Assembly: GCA_036322875.1 (NCBI GenBank)
Contig: AP027925.1
Coordinates: forward strand, 1,054,001-1,118,000
DNA from: Paraimprobicoccus trichonymphae
GTDB taxonomy: Bacteria; Bacillota; Clostridia; Oscillospirales; Acutalibacteraceae
DNA length: 64,000 nucleotides
Reading direction: 5' to 3'
In this document: positions 16,710 through 26,795 of the stretch, piece by piece
Numbering within the stretch: position 1 is the stretch's first letter
How the letters are laid out: the number at the start of each line of letters is the position of its first letter
Translations under genes and position numbers: made by a program
The notes under the pieces: generated by a model
Seen by the model: the letters and a program-made list of their open reading frames with translations, nothing else
What the model was told of the DNA's origin: nothing
The model's database searches: none

Positions 16710-18656
16710 ATGAAAAATAAAAAAAATATATTTGCCAAAAAAGCAATTTCAATTATATCATCTTCAGTTATGGCAATGACCTTCGTGGGTAGTGCACGTC
16801 CAGTTGAAGCATCATTTTGGGGGATTCATTTCGAATCTGATAGACAAGCTATAAGAGACACGATGAGGGAGATGGTGAGTAAATTTTTTGTATCTTTAGC
16901 ACAGTATACAGATTTATTTTTTGTTGCAATGATTTCCCAATTTAGTGAAGAAGCAAATGATTATATGCAACAAGCTGTAAATTGCTCATCTTATGATGAA
17001 TTGATGATATTGAAAGGAAAATTACAAACATTAATTGATGGTGCAAGTATGAAATTAAGTCTTGCTGAAGTGCAAAGGCAAGAGCAAGTAAGGCTAAAGC
17101 ATGAACAGGATGAACAAGATAGATTAAGAAAAATAGAACAAAAAGAAAAAGAAGAGAGAGAAAGAAAAATACAAGAGCAAAAAGAGGAAAGAGAACGGTT
17201 AGAAAAAGAGGAACTAAAAAGGATAGAAGAAGAAAAAACAAGAAAAGAAGAAGAAGCTAAAAAAATAGAAGATGAGCACAGAAGACAAATAGAACTTGAA
17301 GAAATTAAGTTGAAAACTGCGATGGAGATAAAAGCACAAGAATTAAGAGCAAAAAAATCTGCTTTATTTGATTCATTGATAACCATAGAAAACGATTTGT
17401 TAAATGTAAATTCACAAGATGATGTATCTACAAATTTTATTAATACGATAAGCGGAAAAGTAGATTTACTTAGGACAAGAATCGAAAATATGGAAGATGT
17501 TGAAAGAGTTGACGCAGTTCAGAATGATATTAATAATTTGAATAGTGAACTTGGTGAATACATAAATCGCCAAAATGCTGAAAAAATGCGTCAAGAAGCA
17601 CTGAATATTGGAAGTGTTAAAAGAGATCTTGAAAGTATGGTTAACGGTTTATCTTCATTATTGGATAAATTTAAACCTAATAGTAATTCTGACGTTGAAG
17701 CTATCAGAACTTATCTATTGCAAATTGAAGATACTGTCAAAAAAATCACTAGTAGTGCTGAAGGTGAAAGTATTAAAAAAACTTTATCATCATTGAATGA
17801 TACAATTGATAAACTTATAAAAACTCAAAAGCAAACTGAGGAAAGAAATAAAATTATGTCAGACCGTTTTAATATGGATGCAAAAATAAATTCTATATTT
17901 CAGGGTAAGAGAGAATTTGAAGAGGTCGTTGGTGGTAATTTTGTAGCAAAAAAAGATTTAAATTCATTTTATAAAGCGTTGGATGATTACAACAACGGTA
18001 GGATTCCATTTATACCGAATATAGGTATGGTGCTTAGAGGAAAACCAGGTACAGGTAAAACTTTACTTGTAAAAGCTTTTTTGGCCAGTAAAAAAGAAAA
18101 AATTCGGACATACTATATCGCTAGGGCTGAGGATGTAACAAAAACGTATGAAATGGCTTCGAATGACTACCTTAATGATCATATAGTATCCCTCGTTGTT
18201 ATTGATGATATAGATGCTTTAACTAATGAGAGAGTAGGTAGTAGCTCTAACGAGTATGTATCAAATCTTATTAAAGCATTAGACGCAGCCAAAGGATATG
18301 CTATAGGCACCATTATTGTAACTAATAGAACCAATTTGGATCCTGCAATTACAAGATCCAATAGAATAGACCTATTAACTGAGACAAGTTCTTCCCCAAC
18401 TACAGAAGAAGTTAAACAAATAATAGGAGTATATACTAAAGGTTTGAATTTCGATGCAACTGGTGATGAATATGAAAGTCTGACAAATCAGATGGTTGGT
18501 CTTAAATTTACTGGTGCAGAAATTGAAAGAGTGATGAAAATAGCTGTATTATCTGCAATGAAACGTAGTGATGCATCAGGTAATCCAACTGAGGTTACTT
18601 TGTTGGTATCGGATATGGAAGTCGGAATGAACGATGTTAGGAATAGTAGACAATAA
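16710..18656 (+). CDS. AAA ATPase with signal peptide and coiled coil
   Basis: A 648-aa protein in three parts. Residues 1-35 form a classical signal peptide (KNKKNIFAKKAIS, a hydrophobic core, and a probable cut after VEA). Residues about 115-230 are an extremely Glu/Lys/Arg-rich coiled coil. Residues about 400-648 are an AAA domain with Walker A GKPGTGKT (about 443), Walker B VVIDDID (about 495), sensor-1 region IIVTNRTNLDPAI, and a C-terminal helical lid. The start has AGGTGG upstream. It has its own strong promoter and a terminator. An ATPase outside the cytoplasm would have no ATP in a free-living cell, but could have it in a host cytoplasm. No family was identified beyond AAA. Confidence 0.8.
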   Translation: MKNKKNIFAKKAISIISSSVMAMTFVGSARPVEASFWGIHFESDRQAIRDTMREMVSKFFVSLAQYTDLFFVAMISQFSEEANDYMQQAVNCSSYDELMILKGKLQTLIDGASMKLSLAEVQRQEQVRLKHEQDEQDRLRKIEQKEKEERERKIQEQKEERERLEKEELKRIEEEKTRKEEEAKKIEDEHRRQIELEEIKLKTAMEIKAQELRAKKSALFDSLITIENDLLNVNSQDDVSTNFINTISGKVDLLRTRIENMEDVERVDAVQNDINNLNSELGEYINRQNAEKMRQEALNIGSVKRDLESMVNGLSSLLDKFKPNSNSDVEAIRTYLLQIEDTVKKITSSAEGESIKKTLSSLNDTIDKLIKTQKQTEERNKIMSDRFNMDAKINSIFQGKREFEEVVGGNFVAKKDLNSFYKALDDYNNGRIPFIPNIGMVLRGKPGTGKTLLVKAFLASKKEKIRTYYIARAEDVTKTYEMASNDYLNDHIVSLVVIDDIDALTNERVGSSSNEYVSNLIKALDAAKGYAIGTIIVTNRTNLDPAITRSNRIDLLTETSSSPTTEEVKQIIGVYTKGLNFDATGDEYESLTNQMVGLKFTGAEIERVMKIAVLSAMKRSDASGNPTEVTLLVSDMEVGMNDVRNSRQ

Positions 18657-18685
18657 TAAAAAACTTTACATTTTTTAAGTTTTTA

Positions 18686-18715
18686 CAATAGATCCTAATA
18701 CGGATCTATTGTTTT
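18686..18715 (+). terminator. Rho-independent terminator
   Basis: A perfect 10-bp stem, CAATAGATCC with GGATCTATTG, around TAATAC (18686-18711), followed by TTTT. Confidence 0.85.
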
Positions 18716-18874
18716 AAAATTTCTGTTACCAATAAAAATATGAAATAATTATTTAAACTAAGGTTTCTATTTAAATCTTACAGATAAGTTGGCTAATTAT
18801 ACGAAATAATATTAGTTTTTTTATCTTTTTTTAAAGTTTAAGTTAAATTATAATTTATAAGAGAGGCTCTAATT

Positions 18875-20251
18875 ATTAATATATATGAAATTGAAAATAA
18901 TATTCTAGATACTATAGAAAAAATGAATATGTTATATAAAACTGATAATCTAATAATCGGAACTTCTGGTGGTGCTGATTCTATGAGCTTACTTAATTTT
19001 TTATATGATTATAATTTAAAAATTAATAAATTTAACTTAATCGCGGTACACGTTAATCATTGTCTTAGAAACGAGGAATCCGATAGAGATGCAAAATTTG
19101 TAGAAGACTTTTGTATGAACAAGAATATTAAGTTATATATCAAAAAAATTGACATTAAAAAAATTGCAAAAGAAAAAAAAATAGGACTTGAGGAATGTGG
19201 AAGAAATGTAAGATACTCTATTTTTAACGATTTTAGTCTTAAATATGAAAATTCTAAAATAGCTACGGCACACACTCTTTCTGACAGTATGGAAACTTTT
19301 TTTTTAAACTTAATTCGTGGTGGTAATTTAAAGTCTCTAATTGGCATTCCCCCTGTTAGAAAAGATATAATTAGACCTTTGATATTTATTAGTCGCGAAG
19401 AAATCGAGTTTTACTGTAAATTTAACAATATAAAATATGTTACAGATAGTTCTAATTTTGACAGAAATTATAACAGAAACAAAGTCAGACTAGACATAGT
19501 TCCTGTTTTAAAGAAAATAAATCCTAGCTTTAATTCAATTTTCAAGAGATTTATAAATAATATTTTTCAAGAAGAAGAATATTTAGATAACATTTCTCAA
19601 AAAATTTATCTAAATACCAAATTAGAAAATCAAAAATTTAATATTAAAAATTTAAAAAATTTGGATGTTTGTATAAAAAAAAGAGTAATTTTTAAAATTT
19701 TAAAAGATTTTTCTGAAAATATAGAATCAAAACATGTAAATTTAGCATTAAAATCCATTGAAAATAATATTAATTACATAAATTTGAGCTGTGATATTAA
19801 AATAAAGTTAGAAAATGAAATTTTAGAATTGAGAAAATCAAAAATAGATAAAAAATTGGTTTGGAAATACAAATTTAATAAAATAAATGACTTAAGAGAA
19901 ATCAACAAGATTTTTTTAGTAAAAAAAATTTTAGAAAATTTTAAAAAATATGATCTCAAAAACTTAGTGGATATAAATAAAATTGAAAATTTAAAAGATG
20001 TTTTATTTAGGAATCGAAGACCAGAAGACATTTTTTGTCCAATTAATAGAAATATTACTAAAAAAGTAAAAAAATTTTTTAATGAACTCAAAATTGATAA
20101 AAATTTAAGAAATACTTTGGTTTTTCTAGCAGAAAAGAATAATGTAATTTGGATAGAAAATATAGGAGTTTCTGAAAAATATAAAATAGATGAAAATACT
20201 AAGAAAGCTTTTTTTATTTATCAAACAAAAAATAATGTACAAAATTTGTAG
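18875..20251 (+). CDS. tilS: tRNA(Ile)-lysidine synthase
   Basis: TilS attaches lysine to C34 of the minor isoleucine tRNA so that it reads AUA. The PP-loop motif GTSGGADSMSLL lies near the start, followed by VHVNHCLRNEES, TAHTLSDSMETF and the LRPL-like IIRPLIFISREEIEFYC block; a long Lys/Asn-rich C-terminal region follows. The first in-frame NTG (ATG 18923) lacks a ribosome site. GAGAGG at 18861-18866 is 8 nt before AUU at 18875, giving MNIYEIENNILDTIEK, a normal TilS N-terminal helix. I place the start there. AUA codons are very common in this window, so this gene should be essential. Confidence 0.92.
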   Translation: MNIYEIENNILDTIEKMNMLYKTDNLIIGTSGGADSMSLLNFLYDYNLKINKFNLIAVHVNHCLRNEESDRDAKFVEDFCMNKNIKLYIKKIDIKKIAKEKKIGLEECGRNVRYSIFNDFSLKYENSKIATAHTLSDSMETFFLNLIRGGNLKSLIGIPPVRKDIIRPLIFISREEIEFYCKFNNIKYVTDSSNFDRNYNRNKVRLDIVPVLKKINPSFNSIFKRFINNIFQEEEYLDNISQKIYLNTKLENQKFNIKNLKNLDVCIKKRVIFKILKDFSENIESKHVNLALKSIENNINYINLSCDIKIKLENEILELRKSKIDKKLVWKYKFNKINDLREINKIFLVKKILENFKKYDLKNLVDINKIENLKDVLFRNRRPEDIFCPINRNITKKVKKFFNELKIDKNLRNTLVFLAEKNNVIWIENIGVSEKYKIDENTKKAFFIYQTKNNVQNL

Positions 20252-20747
20252 ATTAAGAATAAGTTGCTAATTTTAAATAATTTTGTTTGGCAAGTAAATG
20301 AATAAGATTATGATCTTACTTTGTTATATTTGCAATTTTTGAATTCAAGCAAAATAATATTTCTAAAATTACTTTTAACAAATATAGCTATTTCCAGGTG
20401 CTTTCATAATCTTATGAGTTTTTTAGGTAGATATAATAATTAATAATTTAAAAAATGTGAAAAAAGATTTTTTTAATGTTATCGATGAAAAAATTAATGG
20501 TATAAATCATTAAATATCATGCTAAAAACTGTTGGGATATGCGTTTTAAATTATTTAGATTGAAAGGCTATATAATTAAGCTCTTAAATTTATTTGTAAA
20601 AAATAAATTATAAATCTAAACATAATTTTTATTTTTTACATTTATTGTCAAATATTTAATTTTGCTACTGATTTAAATGAATAAAAAACAAAAAAACTGT
20701 CAAAACTTTAAATTGTAAACCAAAAATTTTAAAGGGGTGCAATTTTT
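20252..20747. other. Intergenic stretch, nothing recognised
   Basis: About 500 bp of AT-rich sequence. A short inverted motif around 20308-20322 (AAGATTATGATCTT) is the only structure noted. No supported gene. Confidence 0.4.
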
Positions 20748-21395
20748 TTGTTTCGTAGCAGCTTAGATACTAATATATTAGAAAGATCTATTTTTTCCGG
20801 TTTTGTAATTTCTATTTTGTTAGTTTTTATTGGATTTTCAAGAGACTGTGATAATATTTCGAAATCAATTTTGAGATTACATATTATAGCTAATTCAAAT
20901 AATGAAGAAGATCAAAATTTAAAATTAAAAATTAGAGATAAGATTCTAGAGGAAAGTTCAAATTACTTTAGTGAAAGTGTAAATGATTTAGTTTCAGCTG
21001 AAAAAGCAATAGAAAATAATATTTCAAATTTGAAAAATTCTATTGAAATTGAAGTTTTGAGACATGGATTTGATCAAAGTGTAAAAATTGAAATTAAAAA
21101 TATGTATTTTAATACATGTAAATATAATGATATTATTTTACCAGCAGGTTTTTATGATGCTATTAGGATAACTCTTGGAAAAGGTTCTGGAAGAAATTGG
21201 TTTTGTGTGATGTTTCCAGCAATATGTATATCATTTTCTAGTCAAAAATCAAATATGGAAAGCATTTTAACTTTCAAAGAACTAAATATAGTCAAAAATA
21301 AAGGCAGATTTAAAATAAAATTTAAAATCATAGAAATATTTATATCGATTAAAACTTGGATTGTAAATGTTTTAAGTAGTACAATATATTTATAA
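20748..21395 (+). CDS. spoIIR: Stage II sporulation protein R
   Basis: SpoIIR is the forespore-made, secreted signal that triggers SpoIIGA to activate sigma-E in the mother cell. An N-terminal hydrophobic segment (FVISILLVFIGFS) serves for export. The family blocks ILRLHIIANSNNEEDQNLKLKIRDKIL and LPAGFYDAIRITLGKGSGRNWFCVMFP are well conserved. TTG at 20748 has AAAGGGGTG upstream. With spoIVB, yqfC and yqfD it shows that parts of the spore pathway survive, although no sigma factor is visible here. Confidence 0.92.
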   Translation: MFRSSLDTNILERSIFSGFVISILLVFIGFSRDCDNISKSILRLHIIANSNNEEDQNLKLKIRDKILEESSNYFSESVNDLVSAEKAIENNISNLKNSIEIEVLRHGFDQSVKIEIKNMYFNTCKYNDIILPAGFYDAIRITLGKGSGRNWFCVMFPAICISFSSQKSNMESILTFKELNIVKNKGRFKIKFKIIEIFISIKTWIVNVLSSTIYL

Positions 21396-21408
21396 AAATT
21401 TTAAAGGA

Positions 21409-22248
21409 ATGATCAAAATTAATATAGGTTGCCATTTATCTATTTCTAATGGTTTCGAGCATTCCGCAAAAATGGCTTTGAGTATAGATGCAAATACATT
21501 TCAATTTTTTCCAAGAAATCCCAGAGGTGGAAGAGCAGTAGATTTTGAAATTTTAGACATAGAAAATTTTTTAGAAATTTCTCAAGATAATAATTTTTCC
21601 AAAATTGTTGCACATGCTCCATATACTTATAATCTATGTTCTGCAAATCCAAGAGTGGTAAAATTTTCAATAAATTGTATAAAAAATGACTTAGAAAATT
21701 TAGAAAAATTACCAGAAAATTATTATAATATTCATCCTGGGAGCCATACTGGTCAAGGTATAAAAATCGGTATAGAAAAAATTTCTCAAAATTTAAATGA
21801 CATTATATTACAAAACCAGAGTACTATAATTTTGTTGGAAACTATGTCGGGAAAAGGAAGCGAAGTTGGCGGTAATTTTGGAGACCTAAAAGAAATTATA
21901 AATAATATAGACCTAAAAGAAAAAATTGGTATTTGTTTAGATACTTGTCATGTTTTTGATTCAGGCTATGACATAAAAAATAATTTAGAAAATGTTTTAG
22001 AAAACTTTGATAAATTAATAGGGATAAATAGATTAAAAGTTATTCATTTAAATGACAGCAAAAATTTACTTAATAGTAAAAAAGATAGACATGAAAATCT
22101 CGGATACGGAAAAATAGGTATAAGTTCTATAGAAAAAATTGTAAAAAATAAATATCTTGAAGATTTAATTTTTATATTAGAAACCCCACAAAAAGACTTG
22201 CTGGGATATAAGTCGGAAATTAATTTTTTATTAAATTATGTTTCATAG
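21409..22248 (+). CDS. nfo: Endonuclease IV (AP endonuclease)
   Basis: A zinc-dependent AP endonuclease for base-excision repair. The TIM-barrel blocks GCHLSISNGFEHSA, FFPRNPRGGR, AHAPYTYNLCSA, NIHPGSHTGQG, ETMSGKGSEVGG, GICLDTCHVFDSGYD and HLNDSK are intact with the zinc ligands. Length is usual (279 aa). The ATG at 21409 is only one base from AAAGGA; AUU at 21418, 9 nt from it, would give MNIGCHLS, which also matches the family N terminus, so the exact start is uncertain. It lies 13 bp after spoIIR and may be co-transcribed with it. Confidence 0.95.
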   Translation: MIKINIGCHLSISNGFEHSAKMALSIDANTFQFFPRNPRGGRAVDFEILDIENFLEISQDNNFSKIVAHAPYTYNLCSANPRVVKFSINCIKNDLENLEKLPENYYNIHPGSHTGQGIKIGIEKISQNLNDIILQNQSTIILLETMSGKGSEVGGNFGDLKEIINNIDLKEKIGICLDTCHVFDSGYDIKNNLENVLENFDKLIGINRLKVIHLNDSKNLLNSKKDRHENLGYGKIGISSIEKIVKNKYLEDLIFILETPQKDLLGYKSEINFLLNYVS

Positions 22249-22296
22249 ACACAAAAAAATTTCAAAATAATTAAATTCTTGGTCTTATTTTAACTT

Positions 22297-22553
22297 TTTG
22301 ACACTCTGCTTGGCGCAGATTCTTGGTTTTATGCCCTCCCTGTCGATTACTTGTCTTACGTAAGCTCCATTTCATTTTAAGCGTAAATTCCCATAATCTC
22401 CACGGTATTTAATTTTTAATGCTTAAAATTTCAACTTGATTTTCGTTGAAACAACATTCCTTACAGTTCTAGCATACTATTATTTTTTGTCAATATTTTT
22501 ACGATTCATTCACTAAAATAAATATTTAGCGATTTTCTCGCGGATTTATATAA
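22297..22553 (-). repeat. Dispersed promoter/hairpin element, copy C
   Basis: A full-length copy on the reverse strand. It begins with the hairpin TCGCTAAA...TTTAGTGA, then TTGACA (complement of 22488-22493), the TATGCTAGAAC region, the stem GTTTCAAC/GTTGAAAT, the AATTTACGCTT block and GGAGCTTACGTAAGAC, and ends in TCTGC-GCCAA-GCAGA and GTGTCAAA. It lies between convergent nfo and plsY and points into the nfo 3' end, so here it is not a gene leader. Confidence 0.8.
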
Positions 22554-22649
22554 AGAAATTTACAATATTTTTTTTTAAAAATTTAAAAACAAAAAAACAC
22601 TTATGATATAATGGTCGTTTCAGTATAATAATATTTATAATGATTTTAT

Positions 22650-23270
22650 TTATTTTATTTTATTTTCTGTTCCTGAAATAAGTCGAGAAATATTGGATTT
22701 ATGTTTTAATATTATGACAAACGAAATTATAGAAGTTACTAAAGTACAGAAAAACATGTTATCATTTGAGTAATTGAAATGTGTAATGAATAAAGTAACA
22801 GCGGGAAAAGATAAAGCTGCAAATATAGAAGCTATCGATACAGTCCTAGTCATTAAAAGAACTATTAAAAAAACTATTATAGTAAATATAAAAATATGCC
22901 AATTTATTAATAAAGTTGATCCCCAAGTTACCAAGACACCTTTCCCACCTTTAAATTTAAAAAAACATGGATACATATGACCAATCATGCACATAAACAT
23001 AGAGATATATAATAAATAATTATAATCCATATTATTATTTATTATGTATTTGCTTATGTATATTGCAAATACACCTTTAAAAAAATCTAATAAAAATGTA
23101 AAAGTAGCTGAGAGCTTGCTTAGATTTCTTAAAGCATTAGTAAATCCTGCGTTTTTACTTCCTACAGTTCTTATGTCTTTATTATGTATTAATTTTGAAA
23201 TAATTATTGAAGAATTCATACTGCCTAATAAGTAAGAAATCAAAATTATCAGAAATACTTTAGAAATCAA
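22650..23270 (-). CDS. plsY: Acyl-phosphate glycerol-3-phosphate acyltransferase
   Basis: PlsY transfers the acyl group from acyl-phosphate to glycerol-3-phosphate, the first step in phospholipid synthesis. It is a polytopic membrane enzyme; the motifs YLLGSMNSSIIISKL, GSKNAGFTNALRNL and FKGGKGVLVTWG are clear. The length of 206 aa fits. The probable TTG start at 23270 overlaps the last 11 bp of der, so the two form an operon der-plsY. Confidence 0.95.
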   Translation of the reverse strand: MISKVFLIILISYLLGSMNSSIIISKLIHNKDIRTVGSKNAGFTNALRNLSKLSATFTFLLDFFKGVFAIYISKYIINNNMDYNYLLYISMFMCMIGHMYPCFFKFKGGKGVLVTWGSTLLINWHIFIFTIIVFLIVLLMTRTVSIASIFAALSFPAVTLFITHFNYSNDNMFFCTLVTSIISFVIILKHKSNISRLISGTENKIK

Positions 23271-24609
23271 AGTTTGTCTTACTCTCGCTTTTTTCTCTTA
23301 TTATAAATCTTATAGGAGTTCCTTCTAGATCAAAACTGTCTCTTAGGCAATTTTCTAAATATCTCTGATAAGAAAAATGAAACAAATTCTTTTTATTTAC
23401 AAAAAATACAAAATTTGGTGGTTTAATACTTACTTGAGTCATATAATAAATTTTTAATCTTTTGCCTCTATCGGTAGGCGGTGGTACTCTAACTATAGAT
23501 TGAGCTAAAAATTCATTTAACAAACCAGTAGATATTCGTGTTTTACTAAACTTATAAGCTATATTTATGAAATCAAACAAATTGTAAACTCTTTGACCTG
23601 TTTTAGCAGATATAAATACTATTTTTACATAGGACATAAAACTAATGTCACTTTTTAATTTTTTTTCATATTCTAAAGTTGTATTATTATCTTTTTCTAT
23701 TAGATCCCATTTGTTTATAGCGATAACACAAGCTTTTCCAGCGTCCAAAACTAAACCTAAAATTTTAGAATCTTGTTCTGTAAAATTTTCCTTAGCATCT
23801 ATTAATAATAAGCAAACATCTGAACGTTCTATAGCTAGGTTAGTTCTTAAAATACTATATTTTTCTATTTTTTCATTGACCCTGCTTTTTTTTCTTATAC
23901 CAGCTGTATCTATTAAATTATATTTTTGGCTATTATAATTTATTAATAAATCTATCGAATCTCTTGTAGTACCAGGAATATCAGAAACTATGCTTCTATC
24001 AGATCCTGATATTTTATTTAAAAGAGAAGATTTTCCTGAATTTGGTTTTCCTATGATACTTACATTTATAATATTTTCAGTATCTTCTTTTGGCATTTCT
24101 TTTTTTGATAAATAATTTACTATTTTGTCGAGTAAATCTCCTGTTCCGTGACCGTGTATAGAAGAAATTCCTAATGGCTCACCAAACCCTAAATTGTAAA
24201 ATTCGTATAAATTTATATCTAATTTTCCAGTATTGTCTAATTTATTTACACATAAAATTATATTTTTATTAGATTTTCTTAATATTTTAGCTATTTCTAA
24301 ATCTGTAGAAACAACTCCAGTTTTTATCTCAGTAACAAAAATTATCACATCGGCTAAACTTATCGCAATTTTAGTTTGATTTTTAATTTCAGAGTGAAAC
24401 AAATTATCAGAATCATTAACTTCTAGTCCTCCAGTATCTACAAGAAAAAATTTAACGCTTCTCCACTCACACTCAGCATATAGTCTGTCACGTGTTACAC
24501 CAGGTGTATCATCTATTATTGAAAGCCTTTTACCTATTAATTTATTGAACAAAGTGGATTTTCCTACGTTTGGTCTACCAATTATCGCTACTGTGAATTT
24601 ATTTGACAT
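23260..24609 (-). CDS. der: Ribosome-assembly GTPase Der (EngA)
   Basis: Der has two tandem GTPase domains and a KH-like tail and acts in 50S assembly. G1 motifs GRPNVGKST (residues about 9-17) and GKPNSGKSS (about 187-195), G3 DTGGL and DTAGIRKK, and G4 NKLD and NKWD are intact; the C-terminal domain ends with GTPIRFIIREKS. Length 449 aa is normal. The ATG at 24609 has AAGGATG upstream. It is followed by plsY in the usual Firmicutes order. Confidence 0.97.
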   Translation of the reverse strand: MSNKFTVAIIGRPNVGKSTLFNKLIGKRLSIIDDTPGVTRDRLYAECEWRSVKFFLVDTGGLEVNDSDNLFHSEIKNQTKIAISLADVIIFVTEIKTGVVSTDLEIAKILRKSNKNIILCVNKLDNTGKLDINLYEFYNLGFGEPLGISSIHGHGTGDLLDKIVNYLSKKEMPKEDTENIINVSIIGKPNSGKSSLLNKISGSDRSIVSDIPGTTRDSIDLLINYNSQKYNLIDTAGIRKKSRVNEKIEKYSILRTNLAIERSDVCLLLIDAKENFTEQDSKILGLVLDAGKACVIAINKWDLIEKDNNTTLEYEKKLKSDISFMSYVKIVFISAKTGQRVYNLFDFINIAYKFSKTRISTGLLNEFLAQSIVRVPPPTDRGKRLKIYYMTQVSIKPPNFVFFVNKKNLFHFSYQRYLENCLRDSFDLEGTPIRFIIREKSESKTNFDF

Positions 24610-25185
24610 AATACATCCTTGAAATTTTTGATTATTTAATATTAATATCGTCTAATAATAACAACGAAACTTTTTGATAAGCACGTTACTATTATACAAC
24701 ATTTCACTAAATAATTTTTATCAAAAATTGAGGTTTTAAATTATTTTAGTTAATGATTAAGTAAAATATTTAAAAATTTGAATAAGTTTTTATTATGTGA
24801 ATTAAATATATTTTTTTGATTGCTAAATTTAAATATTGACAATTTAAAAATTAATGTGCATAATAACTGGAAGATTTTTTTTTTTAATTCGGATTATAAA
24901 AATATTTTTTGATTTCAAATTTAGAACCTGTCATAAAAATATTTTTTTGATTTTTGTTAAAAAATTGTAAATAAAGCAAACTAGATTTTGAAAACCAACA
25001 GTATAAATTGTCAACAAGTACGGTAAAAACTATCGTAATATAAATCCGTGGGTTACAAGTCGAAAATTACTTGTGTGGATGACTTATAAAACTTCTGATT
25101 CTGGTTGTGAGAGATTCGAAAATTAAAAAATATGACAAGAGCAGTATTTCTATGAATAAACTTTATGTAGGAGAGAGATTTAAAA
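24610..25185. other. Intergenic stretch with a possible small hairpin
   Basis: About 575 bp without an intact gene. Around 25055-25075 the inverted pair ACAAGT and ACTTGT forms a short hairpin. No riboswitch or terminator family was recognised. The GGAGAGAG ribosome site of the glycosyltransferase begins at 25170. Confidence 0.35.
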
Positions 25186-26172
25186 ATTAATACACCTAAA
25201 ATAAGTTTAATTATTCCTGTTTACAATGTAGAAAAATATTTGTATAAATCTTTAGAATCAGTTAAAAATCAGACATTTAAAAATTTTGAGGCTATAATCA
25301 TTAATGACGGTTCGACTGACAATAGTCTTGAAATAATAGAAAAGTTTGTCAAAGAGAATGAAAATTTTATTTTAATAAACCAAAAAAACAAAGGACTTTC
25401 AAAAGCAAGAAACGTTGGTTTAGAAATATCTAGAGGTGATTATATAGCTTTTTTAGATAGTGATGATTACATTGAATCTAATTTTTTAAAATTGTTGTAT
25501 GAAACATCTCAGAAAAAAAACTCTGATATCACTTGTTGCAATTTTTGTTTTTATTCTTTAGAAAAAAATTCGAAATTTTATATGCCTTTCTATAACAGTT
25601 TTAATAACTTTTATGGTGAGTATACTAACCAGAAGGCATTAAAAAAATTGATATTAGATATTAGTTCCCATTATTACATATGGAATAAATTATATAAAAG
25701 AAGTTTATTTTTTGATAATAATATAAGATTTTATGACATGTATTTTGAAGATATGGCAACTTGTCTAAAATTATTTTATTATTCGAAAAAAATAGTTGTT
25801 TTAACTAAAACCCTGTATAACTATACAGTTAGAAGCACTAGTATATTAGGTAACATAAATTCAGATAAAATAAATGATTTAATAGTCGCTTTAGGAATTA
25901 TAAGAAATTTTTTAGAGAGAAAAAATATATACAAAAAATATAAAAATTATTTGTGGATATATTCTCAGAAAACTAAAATTGTATGTTTACAATTTATTTG
26001 TAAAATGCACTCAAATTCTTCTAATTTTAAAGATTTTAAAAAAAATATATACTCAGCTATAAGTTCTATAGAAAATTTTGTCAGTAATAATTATGTTCCA
26101 GATTACAGTAAAGAAATACCAGAATTAATTTCAAAAATTGTTCAACCAAAAAAAACTCATAAATTAGTTTAA
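25186..26172 (+). CDS. Family 2 glycosyltransferase
   Basis: A GT-A fold transferase. The N-terminal strand PKISLIIPVYNVEKYL, then NDGSTDNS, NKGLSKARNVGLE and the metal-binding DXD in FLDSDDYIE, are all intact; the acceptor side carries NKLYKRSLF and YFEDMATCLKL. The substrate is unknown; capsule or cell-surface glycan is usual. The first in-frame NTG (TTG 25240) would delete the essential first strand. AUU at 25186, shortly after GGAGAGAG at 25170-25177 and below an in-frame TAG, gives MNTPKISLIIPVYN, so AUU initiation is inferred. Confidence 0.88.
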   Translation: MNTPKISLIIPVYNVEKYLYKSLESVKNQTFKNFEAIIINDGSTDNSLEIIEKFVKENENFILINQKNKGLSKARNVGLEISRGDYIAFLDSDDYIESNFLKLLYETSQKKNSDITCCNFCFYSLEKNSKFYMPFYNSFNNFYGEYTNQKALKKLILDISSHYYIWNKLYKRSLFFDNNIRFYDMYFEDMATCLKLFYYSKKIVVLTKTLYNYTVRSTSILGNINSDKINDLIVALGIIRNFLERKNIYKKYKNYLWIYSQKTKIVCLQFICKMHSNSSNFKDFKKNIYSAISSIENFVSNNYVPDYSKEIPELISKIVQPKKTHKLV

Positions 26173-26438
26173 TAAACCGGAATAGACAGAGCTGATTTCA
26201 ATATTTAATTTTTCATGACATATCATTCAGTTATTCAAATTAGATCAACAAGGTAAAATTATAGTGTGATAATTTAATATATAATTTTATTTCTAAAAAG
26301 AAAATTACGTTGAAAAAATTTCACCAAAATTCCATTAGTGTGATGGTTTACAATTATCAAAATAGTCAACCTATTAATTTTACAGTTGCACAATAAGTAT
26401 ATTCGAAATATCTTTACTAAACATATTACATCATATAC
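26173..26438. other. Intergenic stretch before element copy D
   Basis: About 270 bp of AT-rich sequence separating the glycosyltransferase from the dispersed element. No gene or hairpin terminator was recognised. Confidence 0.35.
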
Positions 26439-26691
26439 TTTGACACTCTACTTGGCGCAGATTCTTGGTTTTACGCTCTCAGTGATTACTCGTCTTATAT
26501 AAGCTCCATTTCATTTTAAGCGTAAATTCCCTTGTGCCTCATGATATTTAATTTTTAACGTTTGAAGTTTTAACTTGGTTTTCGTTGAAATACCATTTTT
26601 TATGATTTTAGCAGACTATTATTTTTTGTCAATATTTTTACGATTCATCCGCTAAAATAAATATTTAGCGATTTTCTCGCAAATTTATATA
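26439..26691 (-). repeat. Dispersed promoter/hairpin element, copy D
   Basis: A full-length copy on the reverse strand, with the upstream hairpin CGCTAAA...TTTAGCG, TTGACA and the TAGTCTGCTAAAAT region, the ATTTCAAC...GTTAAAA stem, the AATTTACGCTT block, and a closing TCTGC...GTAGA hairpin before GTGTCAAA. It lies between convergent-facing ends and points into the 3' side of the glycosyltransferase. Confidence 0.8.
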
Positions 26692-26795
26692 AAATGCAAG
26701 AACTAGTAAATTTTTTTTGGCACCTTCTTGGTCTATATACTCATTATTTTTAAAATATCCCATTATCTCCAATTATATTATTCTTAAATTTTTAT

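Noticed and set aside
16942..17386. Long reverse-strand open frames opposite the coiled coil of the exported AAA ATPase.
   Set aside because: They are shadows of Glu/Lys-rich codons, giving Ser/Phe/Leu-rich low-complexity translations with no ribosome site.
22440..22475. An eight-codon frame (MLFQRKPS-like) after the element promoter, as a leader peptide.
   Set aside because: The start codon varies (ATG, GTG, ATA), the stop is lost in copy A, and its sequence coincides with the stem GTTTCAAC/GTTGAAAC, which explains its conservation.
25020..25100. A riboswitch upstream of the glycosyltransferase.
   Set aside because: One short hairpin is present, but no known aptamer core was recognised and no terminator follows.
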